DNA of 14,783 bases from Deinococcus sp. (lineage in GTDB: Bacteria > Deinococcota > Deinococci > Deinococcales > Deinococcaceae): contig JAGLBK010000047.1 of NCBI GenBank assembly GCA_018260275.1, positions 1-14,783 of the forward strand, read 5' to 3'. The notes under the pieces are model-generated. The model did not search any database. It saw only the letters and a list, made by a program, of their open reading frames with translations, and was not told where the DNA came from. This document shows, piece by piece, positions 8,256 to 14,783 of the stretch (position 1 is its first letter; each line of letters starts with the position of its first letter). The position numbers were made by a program, and so were the translations under genes.

Positions 8256-8581
8256 GCCTATGAATTGAACAGACTGGCCTGATGGGGTTGAACTTACCTG
8301 CCGGGCCATTCTTTATTTCCTGCTTGGATTTGCCTGTTTGGTTTGGGTCGCTCGGCCCCGTCTCAGAGCACAGGACTTAGTGCCTATTCGGAAAATCTAG
8401 GGAAATCCTGGTTTCATTGCGTTGGGAGGGCGTCTGCCTTACCCCCCCTCGCTTCGCGTTCTACGAGTCCCAGCCTCTGCCAGGCAGCCCTAACGAGTCC
8501 CCCGCAAAGGTGGAGGAGCTACAAACTTCGTGCTGGTCGCGCTTTGCAGAACAGGATTTTGAAACCGTTCGGCCCATTGTT
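8256..8581 (+). other. Intergenic region after manC with a decayed repeat
   Basis: No supported gene. About 8445-8515 holds a C-rich stretch (CCCCCCCTCGCTTCGCG, two CGAGTCCC words, CCCCCGCAAAGG) that resembles the repeats at 5005-5097 and 5396-5462 but is diverged. No strong manC terminator hairpin was seen. A short frame here runs into the MITE end, where the inverted repeat supplies a stop codon; it looks spurious. Confidence 0.45.
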
Positions 8582-8584
8582 ATA

Positions 8585-8825
8585 AACCTCGAGTGCTAGG
8601 GGACAACGTAAAGCAGACAGAAGCTCCTACCTTGTAAATTATCGTCCGACACAGTGTTTTTGGAATTATCTCAATTGGTTTTACACTCGAAACAGTGAGC
8701 ATATTCTGCTATTAGAAAATTTTAACAGCAAAATACGCTAAAGGGAAAATCCAGCTAAAATTGCAAACGGGAATTTGTCGTCCACGACGAGAAGTGATTG
8801 TTCGCAACCCCTAGCACTCGAGGTT
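8585..8825 (+). mobile_element. MITE-like element, copy 2 (241 bp)
   Basis: Perfect 18-bp terminal inverted repeats (AACCTCGAGTGCTAGGGG) with a 3-bp target duplication ATA (8582-8584 and 8826-8828). GC content counted by eye is about 41%, well below the neighbouring genes. It has the same orientation as copy 1 and differs from it by 9 substitutions and 2 single-base deletions. It has no transposase and no convincing small gene. Confidence 0.9.
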
Positions 8826-8848
8826 ATAAACATGCCCTGAGCGAACAG

Positions 8849-8902
8849 CACAAATCATCCAGCCTGATCGAATCACGTCAAACTCGATCAGGCTGATTTG
8901 TG
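8849..8902. terminator. Long hairpin, probable bidirectional terminator
   Basis: The left arm 8849-8871 pairs with the right arm 8884-8902: CACAAATCA and GCCTGATCGA pair fully, with a 4-nt bulge (TCCA) on the left and a 12-nt loop. It lies 70 bp after the acyl-CoA dehydrogenase stop on the minus strand and downstream of manC on the plus strand. No long T-run follows on either strand, so intrinsic termination is inferred from structure and position. Confidence 0.5.
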
Positions 8903-8971
8903 TCTACCTCTTCGTTTATGTTCAGTCTGCTCCGACGCAGCAAAAAAGCAGGTCTGTACCCGTAATCGGTA

Positions 8972-10783
8972 TTAGAACCAGTCCGGCTGCATGTCGCTGG
9001 TGGTTGTGTCGGCGCTCGCCAGCAGGTCGGCGTGCAGTTTGACTTTCGGCAGCTCGTAGACGGCAAAGAATCTGGCAGCCTGCAACTTGCCCTGGTAGAA
9101 GTGCTGGTCGTCGCCCCGAGCCTGTGACAGAGCGCGTGCCGCCGCTATAGCCTGCCGCAGCCACATCCAGCCGACGACGGTGTGCCCCACCATTTCCAGG
9201 GCGCTGTTGGCGTTTGCCAGAAACAGGTCGGGGCCGAGGTCAGGCGCTTTGCCCAGAATGGTCCGGATGGCCCCGGTGCAGTCCTGCACGGCCTGAGCCA
9301 GCGCCGCGCGAATCTCGGTCACGCCGTCCAGAGGCTCGGCGGCTTTCAGGTCGGTCTGGATGCGCTCCAGCAGCACTTCCAGGGCGCGGCCCTTGCCTGC
9401 CGTCAGCTTGCGGCCCAGCAGGTCATTGCCCTGAATGCCCTCGGTGCCCTCGTGGATGGGATTCAGACGGTTGTCGCGGTAGTACATCTCGACCGGGTAG
9501 TCGCGGGTGTAGCCTGCGCCCCCCATTACCTGAATCGCGTCGCTGAGGGCCTCCTGGCTATATTTGCTAGGCCAGGATTTGGCAATCGGCGTCAGCAAAT
9601 CCAGCAGCAGGGCGGTGTCGGCCTTGTGTTCCTCGGGGCCGGTGTGCAGGTCGTCTACCAGCGAGGCGGCGTACAGCCCCAGCGCCAGCCCGCCTTCCAC
9701 AAAGACCTTCTGGCGCAGCAGCAGCCGTTTCACGTCGGCGTGTTCGATGATCGAAATGGCCGGTGCGTGCGGGTCCTTGTTGCTGGGCAGACGGCCCTGG
9801 GCACGGTCACGGGCGTATTCCAGGCTCGCCAGATAGCCCGCGTAGCCGCTCATGACGGCACCCATCCCCACGCCGATGCGGGCCTCGTTCATCATGTAGA
9901 ACATCTGCGCCAGGCCCCGGCCCGGTTCGCCCACGATTTCGCCGATGGTCTCGCCGCCCTCGCCAAAGTTGAGCAGCGTGTTGGTGGTGCCCCGGTGCCC
10001 CATCTTGTGATTCAGCCCGGCCAGTACAACATGATTACTCTGTTTCTCGTCTCCCTGACCGACACGGCCGTCCACGCCGATGCGGTAACGCGGAACTAGA
10101 AACAGGCTGATGCCCTTGACCCCCGCCGGAGCGCCCCTCATACGGGCCAGCACCAAGTGAACGATATTTTCCGACAGTTCGTGTTCACCCGCCGAAATCC
10201 ACATCTTGGTACCGCTGAGGCTGTAGGTGCCGTCCTCACGCAGCGTCGCCGTGGTCGTAATGTCGGCCAGCCCGGACCCGGCATGTGGCTCGGAGAGGGC
10301 CATGGTGCCGAACCAGCGGCCTTCCAGCAGCGGACGCATATACTTTTCCTGCTGCTGGGGGCTGGCAAACACCCGCTGCAAATTGGCGTTGCCGATGGTC
10401 AGGAAGGTATAGCTGGCCGTTCCAGGGTTGGCCGCCTGAAAGTGCGCCTGCACCGCCTGCATAACCACCCAGGGCAGTTGCAACCCGCCCAGTTCCTCGT
10501 CGTGGTGGGCGCTGAAAAACCCGGCGTCCCGGAAGGCGTCCATGGCCTGCTTAGCTTCCGGCACCAGTTTGACCTTACCGCCTTCGATATGCGGCTCGTT
10601 CAGGTCGGCGGCGCGGGTATGGTTGGCAAAATACTTCTCGGCCACGTTGTAGGCAAGGTTCAGAATATCGGTGTAGACCTCGCAGCTGTGATCGGCGTAG
10701 CGGGAGCGCTGAGGCAGCCCGGCAGTGTCCAGCACCTCGAACAGTTGAAATTGCAGGTCGCGTTTACTCAGAAAGGGGGCCAT
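8972..10783 (-). CDS. Acyl-CoA dehydrogenase, large (about 600-residue) type
   Basis: A 603-residue FAD enzyme that introduces an alpha-beta double bond into acyl-CoA thioesters, passing electrons to ETF. The ATG at 10783 has AAGGAG 7 nt upstream; a TTG two codons earlier sits too close to that site. Segments (603-residue numbering): N-terminal helical domain with GGLQLPW (99-105), FAD/substrate region MALSEPHAGSGLADI (161-175) and GTKMWISAGEH (191-201), GHRGTTN (262-268), QVMGGAGYTRDYPVE (418-432) and catalytic Glu445 in IHEGTEGIQ. The extra C-terminal domain is that of the large FadE/DmdC-like branch rather than the 380-residue short form. DmdC (methylmercaptopropionyl-CoA) activity is possible, but the substrate cannot be read from sequence. 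Divergent from the quinone oxidoreductase. Confidence 0.92.
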   Translation of the reverse strand: MAPFLSKRDLQFQLFEVLDTAGLPQRSRYADHSCEVYTDILNLAYNVAEKYFANHTRAADLNEPHIEGGKVKLVPEAKQAMDAFRDAGFFSAHHDEELGGLQLPWVVMQAVQAHFQAANPGTASYTFLTIGNANLQRVFASPQQQEKYMRPLLEGRWFGTMALSEPHAGSGLADITTTATLREDGTYSLSGTKMWISAGEHELSENIVHLVLARMRGAPAGVKGISLFLVPRYRIGVDGRVGQGDEKQSNHVVLAGLNHKMGHRGTTNTLLNFGEGGETIGEIVGEPGRGLAQMFYMMNEARIGVGMGAVMSGYAGYLASLEYARDRAQGRLPSNKDPHAPAISIIEHADVKRLLLRQKVFVEGGLALGLYAASLVDDLHTGPEEHKADTALLLDLLTPIAKSWPSKYSQEALSDAIQVMGGAGYTRDYPVEMYYRDNRLNPIHEGTEGIQGNDLLGRKLTAGKGRALEVLLERIQTDLKAAEPLDGVTEIRAALAQAVQDCTGAIRTILGKAPDLGPDLFLANANSALEMVGHTVVGWMWLRQAIAAARALSQARGDDQHFYQGKLQAARFFAVYELPKVKLHADLLASADTTTSDMQPDWF

Positions 10784-10913
10784 GGTCAAACTCCTTGCGG
10801 GCGGGAGGCGGGGGGCAGATTATCCGTGTGCGTCTACTGTGTACGTTGGCGTTAATATAGGCCATTCGAGCTTTTCTCTTCTGCTCCTTTTTCCCTATTC
10901 CCGGAGGTTTTCA
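10784..10913. promoter_or_regulatory. Divergent promoter region, acyl-CoA dehydrogenase / quinone oxidoreductase
   Basis: A 130-bp spacer between divergent starts. The AT-rich TTAATATAG (10852-10860) could give a plus-strand -10 (TAATAT, 10853-10858). GATAAT on the minus strand (10824-10819) could be the -10 for the dehydrogenase. Neither has a convincing -35. The MerR regulator downstream may act here, but no clear MerR-type dyad with 19-bp spacing was recognised. Confidence 0.3.
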
Positions 10914-11888
10914 ATGCGTGCCCTGACCTGTGAAAAATTTGACCAGCCCGAAGCCCTGACCGTGCAGCAGCAGCCCGACCCCGTTCCCGGCCCCGGTGAG
11001 GTGGTCCTGGAAGTCCGGGCGGCGGGCGTGAACTACCCCGACGCGCTGATGGTCATGGGCCAGTACCAGATCAAACCACCCCTTCCCTTTGTGCCCGGGG
11101 CCGAGGCGTCGGGCGTGGTGAGCGCCGTGGGCGAGGGCGTGCGGCACTTGCAGGTCGGTCAGCGGGTGGTGGCGTTTACCGGCACCGGGGCGTTTGCCTC
11201 GCACCTTAGGGCCCCCGCCGCCGTGGTCATGCCGCTGCCCGAGGGCTTACCCTTCGAGGTTGCCGCCGGGCTGCCGCTGGCTTACGGCACGTCTATGCAC
11301 GCGGTTCTTGACCGGGGCCAGTTGCGGGCAGGCGAAACCATGTTCGTACTCGGCGCGGCGGGCGGTGTGGGCCTCGCGGCGGTCATGATCGGCAAGGCCA
11401 TTGGTGCAAAGGTGATCGCTGGGGTCAGCACCGGGGAAAAGGCGCAGATTGCCCGTGATCACGGCGCAGATGAGGTTATTGTGTATAGCCGCGAGGACCT
11501 GCGTGAACGCCTCAAGACCCTGACAGACGGCAAAGGCCCGAATGTGATTTTCGACCCGGTGGGCGGCCAGTATGCCGAGGCGGCTTTCCGCTCAATTGCC
11601 TGGGAGGGCCGTTATCTGGTGATCGGGTTTGCGGGCGGTGAGATTCCCAAGCTGCCCCTGAACCTGCCGCTGCTCAAGGGCGCTTCACTGGTCGGGGTGT
11701 TTTGGGGCGAGTACGCCAAACGTGACTCCAGGGGCAACGCCGCGCATCTGGCGCAGCTGGCTGCCTGGATCGGCGAAGGCAAGGTGCGCCCGCTGGTCAG
11801 CCGCACCTACTCGCTGGAGAGCGCCCCACAGGCCATGCGCGATCTGCTGGAGCGGCGCGTGACCGGGAAGGTGGTTATCGTTCCGTGA
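10914..11888 (+). CDS. NADPH:quinone oxidoreductase family protein (MDR superfamily)
   Basis: A 324-residue zinc-free medium-chain dehydrogenase/reductase of the quinone oxidoreductase (zeta-crystallin) type, predicted to reduce quinones or enones with NADPH. N-terminal GroES-like domain: AAGVNYPDALMVMGQY (36-51) and PFVPGAEASGVV (58-69). Nucleotide-binding domain: LGAAGGVGLAAV (146-157) and IFDPVGG. The ATG at 10914 has GGAGG (10903-10907) 6 nt upstream; the open frame extends further up to 10782, but that part overlaps the divergent dehydrogenase start and is not family-like. Its stop overlaps the next gene's GTG by 4 bp (GTGA), implying translational coupling. Pairing with an acyl-CoA dehydrogenase suggests lipid or CoA-thioester metabolism, which is inference. 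Confidence 0.92.
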   Translation: MRALTCEKFDQPEALTVQQQPDPVPGPGEVVLEVRAAGVNYPDALMVMGQYQIKPPLPFVPGAEASGVVSAVGEGVRHLQVGQRVVAFTGTGAFASHLRAPAAVVMPLPEGLPFEVAAGLPLAYGTSMHAVLDRGQLRAGETMFVLGAAGGVGLAAVMIGKAIGAKVIAGVSTGEKAQIARDHGADEVIVYSREDLRERLKTLTDGKGPNVIFDPVGGQYAEAAFRSIAWEGRYLVIGFAGGEIPKLPLNLPLLKGASLVGVFWGEYAKRDSRGNAAHLAQLAAWIGEGKVRPLVSRTYSLESAPQAMRDLLERRVTGKVVIVP

Positions 11889-12367
11889 GTGTTCAGCCCC
11901 TAGCACTGAAGTCCGGGGCCAGTCCGGACATCCGCTTTTTCACGACGGCGGAACTGGCCCGTGAAGCCGGGGTCACGCGCCGCACCGTTATGCACTACGC
12001 CGAACTGGGGCTGCTGACCCCCGACCAGGTAACGGCCTCGGGGAGATCGCTGTACGGGCCTTACTCGCTGCGGCTGCTGCGCGACCTGATCGACCTTCGG
12101 GCGCTGGGCATGACCCTGGAGGAAGCCCGCGATATGGTAGTGCTGCGCCGCGCCACCCACGACATCGCGGGTTACTACCGCCGCGACTGGCAGCGCGGGG
12201 ACGTGCCCCTAAGCGACGAGCAGTTGCGGCGACTGCACCTACGGCTACGGGCCATCAATGGGGCGTACCAGCGTCAGGCCGACAACATGGCCCGCTTTGA
12301 CCGCTGGCTGACCAAGCGTTTTACGGGCGGGGAACTGCCGGAAAGGCCGTTCGGGACAGACGGCTGA
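11885..12367 (+). CDS. MerR family transcriptional regulator
   Basis: A 160-residue regulator with an N-terminal MerR helix-turn-helix (FFTTAELAREAGVTRRTVMH, 18-37, then YAELGLLTP) and a second DNA-binding/wing part (LYGPYSLRLLRDLIDLRALGMTLEEARDMV, 57-86). The rest is a helical dimerisation region (about 105-150) with no Cys cluster, so a metal sensor is unlikely. The GTG start overlaps the preceding stop, and its own stop overlaps the next start by one base (TGATG). The middle position of a coupled three-gene operon suggests it regulates that operon or the divergent dehydrogenase. The effector is unknown. Confidence 0.88.
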   Translation: MSVQPLALKSGASPDIRFFTTAELAREAGVTRRTVMHYAELGLLTPDQVTASGRSLYGPYSLRLLRDLIDLRALGMTLEEARDMVVLRRATHDIAGYYRRDWQRGDVPLSDEQLRRLHLRLRAINGAYQRQADNMARFDRWLTKRFTGGELPERPFGTDG

Positions 12368-13044
12368 TGTCGGCCCCTGACGGGCTGCCTGACGCCGCCG
12401 AATTCACCATTCGGGAGGCCACCCCCGCCGACGAGCAGCCCATCGGGGAAGTGGCGTATCAGACAGGGTTTTTCGGTGAGAGTGCCGCGCGGTATTTTCC
12501 GGATCAGCGGCTGTTTGCCGACCTATGGGTGCGGCCCTACTTTGCGGGCGCGGGCCGGGTCGCCTTCGTGGCCGAGCGCCGGGGACAGGTCGAGGGCTAC
12601 ATTCTGGGCGCCCCTGACCAGGCGGTCTACACCAGGGCCGTGCTGCGCGTGGTGTTCGGGGTCATGCTGCCGGGCCTGCTGAGCGGGCGCTACCGGCGTC
12701 CCTGGCCCGCGCTGCCCTACTTTGTGCGCGGTCAGGTGTTTTCGTCGCCACATGGCGACTGGAACGTGTTTCCGGCCCACCTGCACCTGAACCTGCTGGC
12801 CGGGGCGCGGGGCTTCGGCCTGAGCCGACCGCTGCTGGAACACTACCTGGAGCGCCTGAACGCGCTGGGCGTGCGCGGGGTGCAGCTGTCGACCACGCTG
12901 GAAAATCAGGTCGCTCTGAAGGTGTACGCCAAACAGGGGTTTATCCTGATCGCTTCCCGGCGCAGCCCCTTCTGGAAACCCTGGCTGGGACACGGGACGG
13001 TGCACGTCGTGCTGGCCAAGCCGCTGGCCTCGCCTGAGCGTTAA
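12367..13044 (+). CDS. GNAT family N-acetyltransferase
   Basis: A 225-residue acetyl-CoA-dependent acetyltransferase. N-terminal FTIREATPADEQPIGEVAY (13-31) is a typical GNAT opening. The acetyl-CoA site is in AHLHLNLLAGARGFGLSRPL (137-156), where RGFG stands in for the usual (Q/R)xxG(G/A). Then LGVRGVQLSTTLENQVALKVYAKQGF (167-192) matches the family's C-terminal motif with Asn180 and Tyr187. A segment of about 90-125 between is longer than in minimal GNATs. The ATG overlaps the MerR stop (TGATG). Substrate unknown; related proteins with the PAHLHLNLL segment include sugar-associated acetyltransferases, but this is only suggestive. Confidence 0.85.
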   Translation: MSAPDGLPDAAEFTIREATPADEQPIGEVAYQTGFFGESAARYFPDQRLFADLWVRPYFAGAGRVAFVAERRGQVEGYILGAPDQAVYTRAVLRVVFGVMLPGLLSGRYRRPWPALPYFVRGQVFSSPHGDWNVFPAHLHLNLLAGARGFGLSRPLLEHYLERLNALGVRGVQLSTTLENQVALKVYAKQGFILIASRRSPFWKPWLGHGTVHVVLAKPLASPER

Positions 13045-13070
13045 GGTCCGCTTCAGCAGGCGCGGCTGCC

Positions 13071-13143
13071 AAGTACGTTGTACTTAACATTACGAGCTTT
13101 CAGAACAATGCCGAAACCTCTCCATTCCCAGTACAACGTACTT
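13071..13143. repeat. 73-bp inverted-repeat element
   Basis: AAGTACGTTGTACT (13071-13084) is perfectly inverted at 13130-13143 around a 45-nt loop. Each arm is itself a near-palindrome (AAGTAC-GTT-GTACTT). It starts 27 bp after the acetyltransferase stop. It could be a mini-element, a protein-binding pair or an operon-end hairpin; there is no T-run. Confidence 0.55.
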
Positions 13144-13179
13144 CTGACGATTCTCGCTTCGCTCGGTTAATCTAAAGAT

Positions 13180-13331
13180 TAAGTAGCTCCCGGCTACAGT
13201 TACGCGTGTCCGGGAAAAGCACCCGAACCCGCTCCACTTGCGCCCAGAGCTACTTTTGCCTTCTCGCTCTGCTTCGCAGCTTCGCAAGTCCGCTCGGGGC
13301 GATGACCTAGTCATCACCCGGCAGGTACTTA
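13180..13331 (+). repeat. 152-bp interspersed repeat, copy B
   Basis: It is the same as copy A (6829-6959) with about 7 substitutions plus a 21-bp segment at 13270-13290. The middle of the near-palindrome differs (GATGACCTAGTCATC here) but the arms are kept. The left edge overlaps a perfect small hairpin, TTAATCT-AA-AGATTAA (13167-13182). As in copy A, it lies upstream of a plus-strand gene. Confidence 0.75.
13270..13290 (+). repeat. 21-bp module, copy 4
   Basis: It starts TGCTTCGCA and ends GCTTCGCAAGTC; the core is GCTTCGCA twice in tandem. The flanks CTCGCTC and CGCTCGGGG are directly joined in copy A at 6829-6959, so the segment is precisely absent there. Confidence 0.65.
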
Positions 13332-13383
13332 ACCGCGGTGTACTGAGTGTGACCCGGCTCACCCGTTCCGGCGGGGGGCTGCA

Positions 13384-13415
13384 TATGATAGGTCGGCACC
13401 TGGGAGGTGTTTTTC
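13384..13415 (+). promoter_or_regulatory. Candidate -10 and hairpin covering the ribosome binding site
   Basis: A TATGAT (13384-13389) could be a -10 but lacks a good -35. Just downstream, CACCT-GGG-AGGTG (13397-13409) forms a 5-bp hairpin that includes the Shine-Dalgarno GGGAGG (13402-13407) and is followed by TTTTT (13410-13414). It may dampen translation or act as a weak terminator for short transcripts. Confidence 0.3.
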
Positions 13416-13416
13416 G

Positions 13417-14442
13417 GTGGAGCAGCCAACTGACATGGGACAAACGGGGCAGGCGCAACAGGCGGCCCCTGTCCCTGTGCCTTCAAAGCCTAACGTGGCG
13501 CTCTGGGGCAGCGTGAGTGCGGCGCTGTTCCTGGGCAGTCTGGGAATCCTGTGGAAGGTGGTCCAGACGCCTGCACCCGTGCCTGTCGATCCGGTCACGA
13601 CCATCCGGCGCTCACCGGGCACCGGCGCGACGGTGCCGGTCAGTGCGGTGGGAGGCAAGGTCAGGGGCGTGCCTGCGTCGCGGGTGGCCGAGCCGCAGCC
13701 CCACAACAGCGTCAACACTGTGATCACTCCCTGGACCAAAGTCGAGCAGCAGCGTGCAGAAGCCCGCGTGGCCTACGAAAAGGCGCTGGCGGCCAGGCGG
13801 GAGGCCGAGCGGCAGGCGGCCCTGCGCGAGGAAGCCCGCCGGGAAGCGGAGCGCCAGGCCCGGCTACAGCAGGAAGCCCAGGCCCGCGCCATTGCCCTGG
13901 CCCAGCAACAGCAGGCCGAGCAGCAGGCCCAGCAGCTACAGGCCGGGCAGTTACAGGGCGGGCAGGCGACCCAGCAGCCAGCGGCGCCGCAGGAGCAGGG
14001 CCAGAGTGACACCACCAGACAGGTTCAGCAGTCCAGCAGCCAGGACACCATCAGCCGGACGGTGCCCTCAACGCCCAGCGAACCGCCGCCCCCAGCTGTA
14101 GCTCCGGTGCCGGAAGCCGCGGCGCCGCAGTCCGTACCTGCTGGTCAGCGCGGTGTTCAGTCGCCCACACGTGCAGCGCAGTCGCCGCCGGGCGGTCCTT
14201 CCCGGACGCCCCGGACTGGCCGCAGTGCAGCGCAGCCCGCTCCCGTAACGCCGCCGGAAACCAGTTCGGCCCCCGCGTCTCCGGAAACGGGTTCTCCGGC
14301 GGATAGTACGGCAGTCCCAGGGAGCAGTTCTGCTTCGCCTGCCCCGGCCCCTGAGAACACTTCTTCAGCTACGCCGCCCGAGGTGGTGCCCGAAACGCCC
14401 GCGTCCGATGTGGGTTCGCCCGCACCCACGAGCACTCCTTAG
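13417..14442 (+). CDS. Single-pass membrane protein with coiled coil and Pro/Ser-rich tail
   Basis: A 341-residue protein of no recognised family. A short N-terminus is followed by one membrane helix (about 27-49), a Val/Pro-rich linker, an Ala/Glu/Arg/Gln helical stretch predicted to be a coiled coil (about 107-178, REAERQAALREEARREAERQ-like heptads), and a Pro/Ser/Thr/Ala low-complexity tail (185-341). The layout recalls TolA or TonB-like envelope-spanning proteins, but no TolA or TonB C-terminal domain is present. GTG start at 13417 with GGGAGG 9 nt upstream. The topology suggests the tail is outside the membrane. The stop codon TAG is formed across the start of an IS element, so the true C-terminus may be lost. 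Confidence 0.7.
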   Translation: MEQPTDMGQTGQAQQAAPVPVPSKPNVALWGSVSAALFLGSLGILWKVVQTPAPVPVDPVTTIRRSPGTGATVPVSAVGGKVRGVPASRVAEPQPHNSVNTVITPWTKVEQQRAEARVAYEKALAARREAERQAALREEARREAERQARLQQEAQARAIALAQQQQAEQQAQQLQAGQLQGGQATQQPAAPQEQGQSDTTRQVQQSSSQDTISRTVPSTPSEPPPPAVAPVPEAAAPQSVPAGQRGVQSPTRAAQSPPGGPSRTPRTGRSAAQPAPVTPPETSSAPASPETGSPADSTAVPGSSSASPAPAPENTSSATPPEVVPETPASDVGSPAPTSTP

Positions 14443-14783
14443 AGCGTGTTTATGAAGCCTCTCGAGCAGGTTCAAGGCGTCTGAGCATCAGCCGGATGTT
14501 GGCGATATAGCACCAAGTTTCGGTGGTGTGCGCCCGTCCCTCATCGTCCCGTACGAGTCTTCGTGAGCGAGTCAACCAAGCAAGTGAGCGCTCCACTACC
14601 CAGCGGCGCGGCAGAATCTCAAACTTTTTGGAATCACTCCGCTTAACGATTTCCAGCGTCCAGGACAGCATTTCTTTCGCCCAATCCACGAGTTTTCCAG
14701 CATAGCCCCCGTCAGCCCATACATGCAGAAGACGCGGAAAGCGTCTTCTCGCGTACCAGAGCGTGAGTTTCCCTCCGTCCCGG
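14443..14783 (-). mobile_element. IS5-family insertion sequence, partial
   Basis: The left boundary is placed at GAGCGTGTTTATGAAGCC, which looks like an IS5-family terminal repeat, just after TTA. If TTA is the 3-bp (TNA-type) target duplication, the insertion boundary falls inside the stop codon of the upstream gene. The other end lies beyond the window, so the duplication cannot be checked. Confidence 0.65.
14450..14783 (-). CDS. IS5-family transposase, C-terminal part
   Basis: The frame is open to the window edge and ends with TAA at 14450, giving about 110 residues. It shows the second catalytic Asp region (LLHVWADGGYAGKLVDW) and the R-x3-E signature with the catalytic Glu (RRWVVERSLAWLTRSRRL), followed by the usual IRLMLRRL ending. 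These are the C-terminal half of an IS5-type DDE transposase; the first Asp lies outside the window. An internal GTG at 14689 would give a 79-residue fragment, but the homologous frame continues upstream, so this is a window truncation, not a decayed gene. Confidence 0.85.
   Translation of the reverse strand, partial: RDGGKLTLWYARRRFPRLLHVWADGGYAGKLVDWAKEMLSWTLEIVKRSDSKKFEILPRRWVVERSLAWLTRSRRLVRDDEGRAHTTETWCYIANIRLMLRRLEPAREAS

Noticed and set aside
8343..8599. Small plus-strand genes after manC
   Set aside because: They run through a decayed repeat and end at stop codons in or near the MITE end; there is no ribosome binding site and no protein-like composition.
9182..10855. 305- and 232-residue plus-strand frames opposite the acyl-CoA dehydrogenase
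   Set aside because: Antisense shadows of a gene with clear family motifs and a good start.
10782..10913. N-terminal extension of the quinone oxidoreductase
   Set aside because: It would overlap the divergent start codon and promoter region; ATG 10914 has an ideal ribosome binding site and begins the family sequence.

Overview
The window is about 14.8 kb of GC-rich bacterial chromosome. The gene set, codon use and intergenic repeats (many starting TACGGA[A/T]TT) suggest Deinococcus or a close relative. That genus call is inference; no rRNA or other marker gene is present.

Layout. (1) 1-1559: a repeat fragment, then a secreted S8 (subtilisin-type) lipoprotein protease. (2) 1650-4962: an aromatic-hydroxylation locus. 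It has the FAD-dependent 4-hydroxyphenylacetate 3-monooxygenase hpaB and its flavin reductase hpaC on the minus strand, and a divergent IclR-family regulator. A repeat flanked by a 13-bp duplication of the hpaB 3' end lies between hpaB and hpaC. (3) 4963-8971: two sugar-nucleotide genes, a long-form glucose-1-phosphate thymidylyltransferase (minus) and mannose-1-phosphate guanylyltransferase manC (plus). They are divergent and bracketed by two 241-243 bp AT-rich MITE copies in the same orientation. (4) 8972-13044: a large acyl-CoA dehydrogenase (minus), divergent from a translationally coupled operon of quinone oxidoreductase, MerR-family regulator and GNAT acetyltransferase. (5) 13045-14783: more repeats, a membrane-anchored coiled-coil and Pro/Ser-rich protein, and the end of an IS5-family insertion sequence that appears to have landed on the last codons of that gene.

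How the genes work together. HpaB and HpaC form a two-component monooxygenase (HpaC supplies reduced flavin), probably controlled by the IclR protein. The thymidylyltransferase and ManC make dTDP-glucose and GDP-mannose, precursors for surface polysaccharide or glycosylation. The acyl-CoA dehydrogenase and quinone oxidoreductase are oxidative metabolism genes sharing a divergent promoter region.

The most unusual content is intergenic. There is a MITE family with 18-bp terminal inverted repeats and 3-bp target duplications. A 21-bp module occurs four times and is cleanly present or absent between otherwise matching repeats. A 131/152-bp repeat and several inverted-repeat-bounded mini-elements are also present, some nested. 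No CRISPR array, tRNA or rRNA was seen, and no multigene defence or biosynthetic system.
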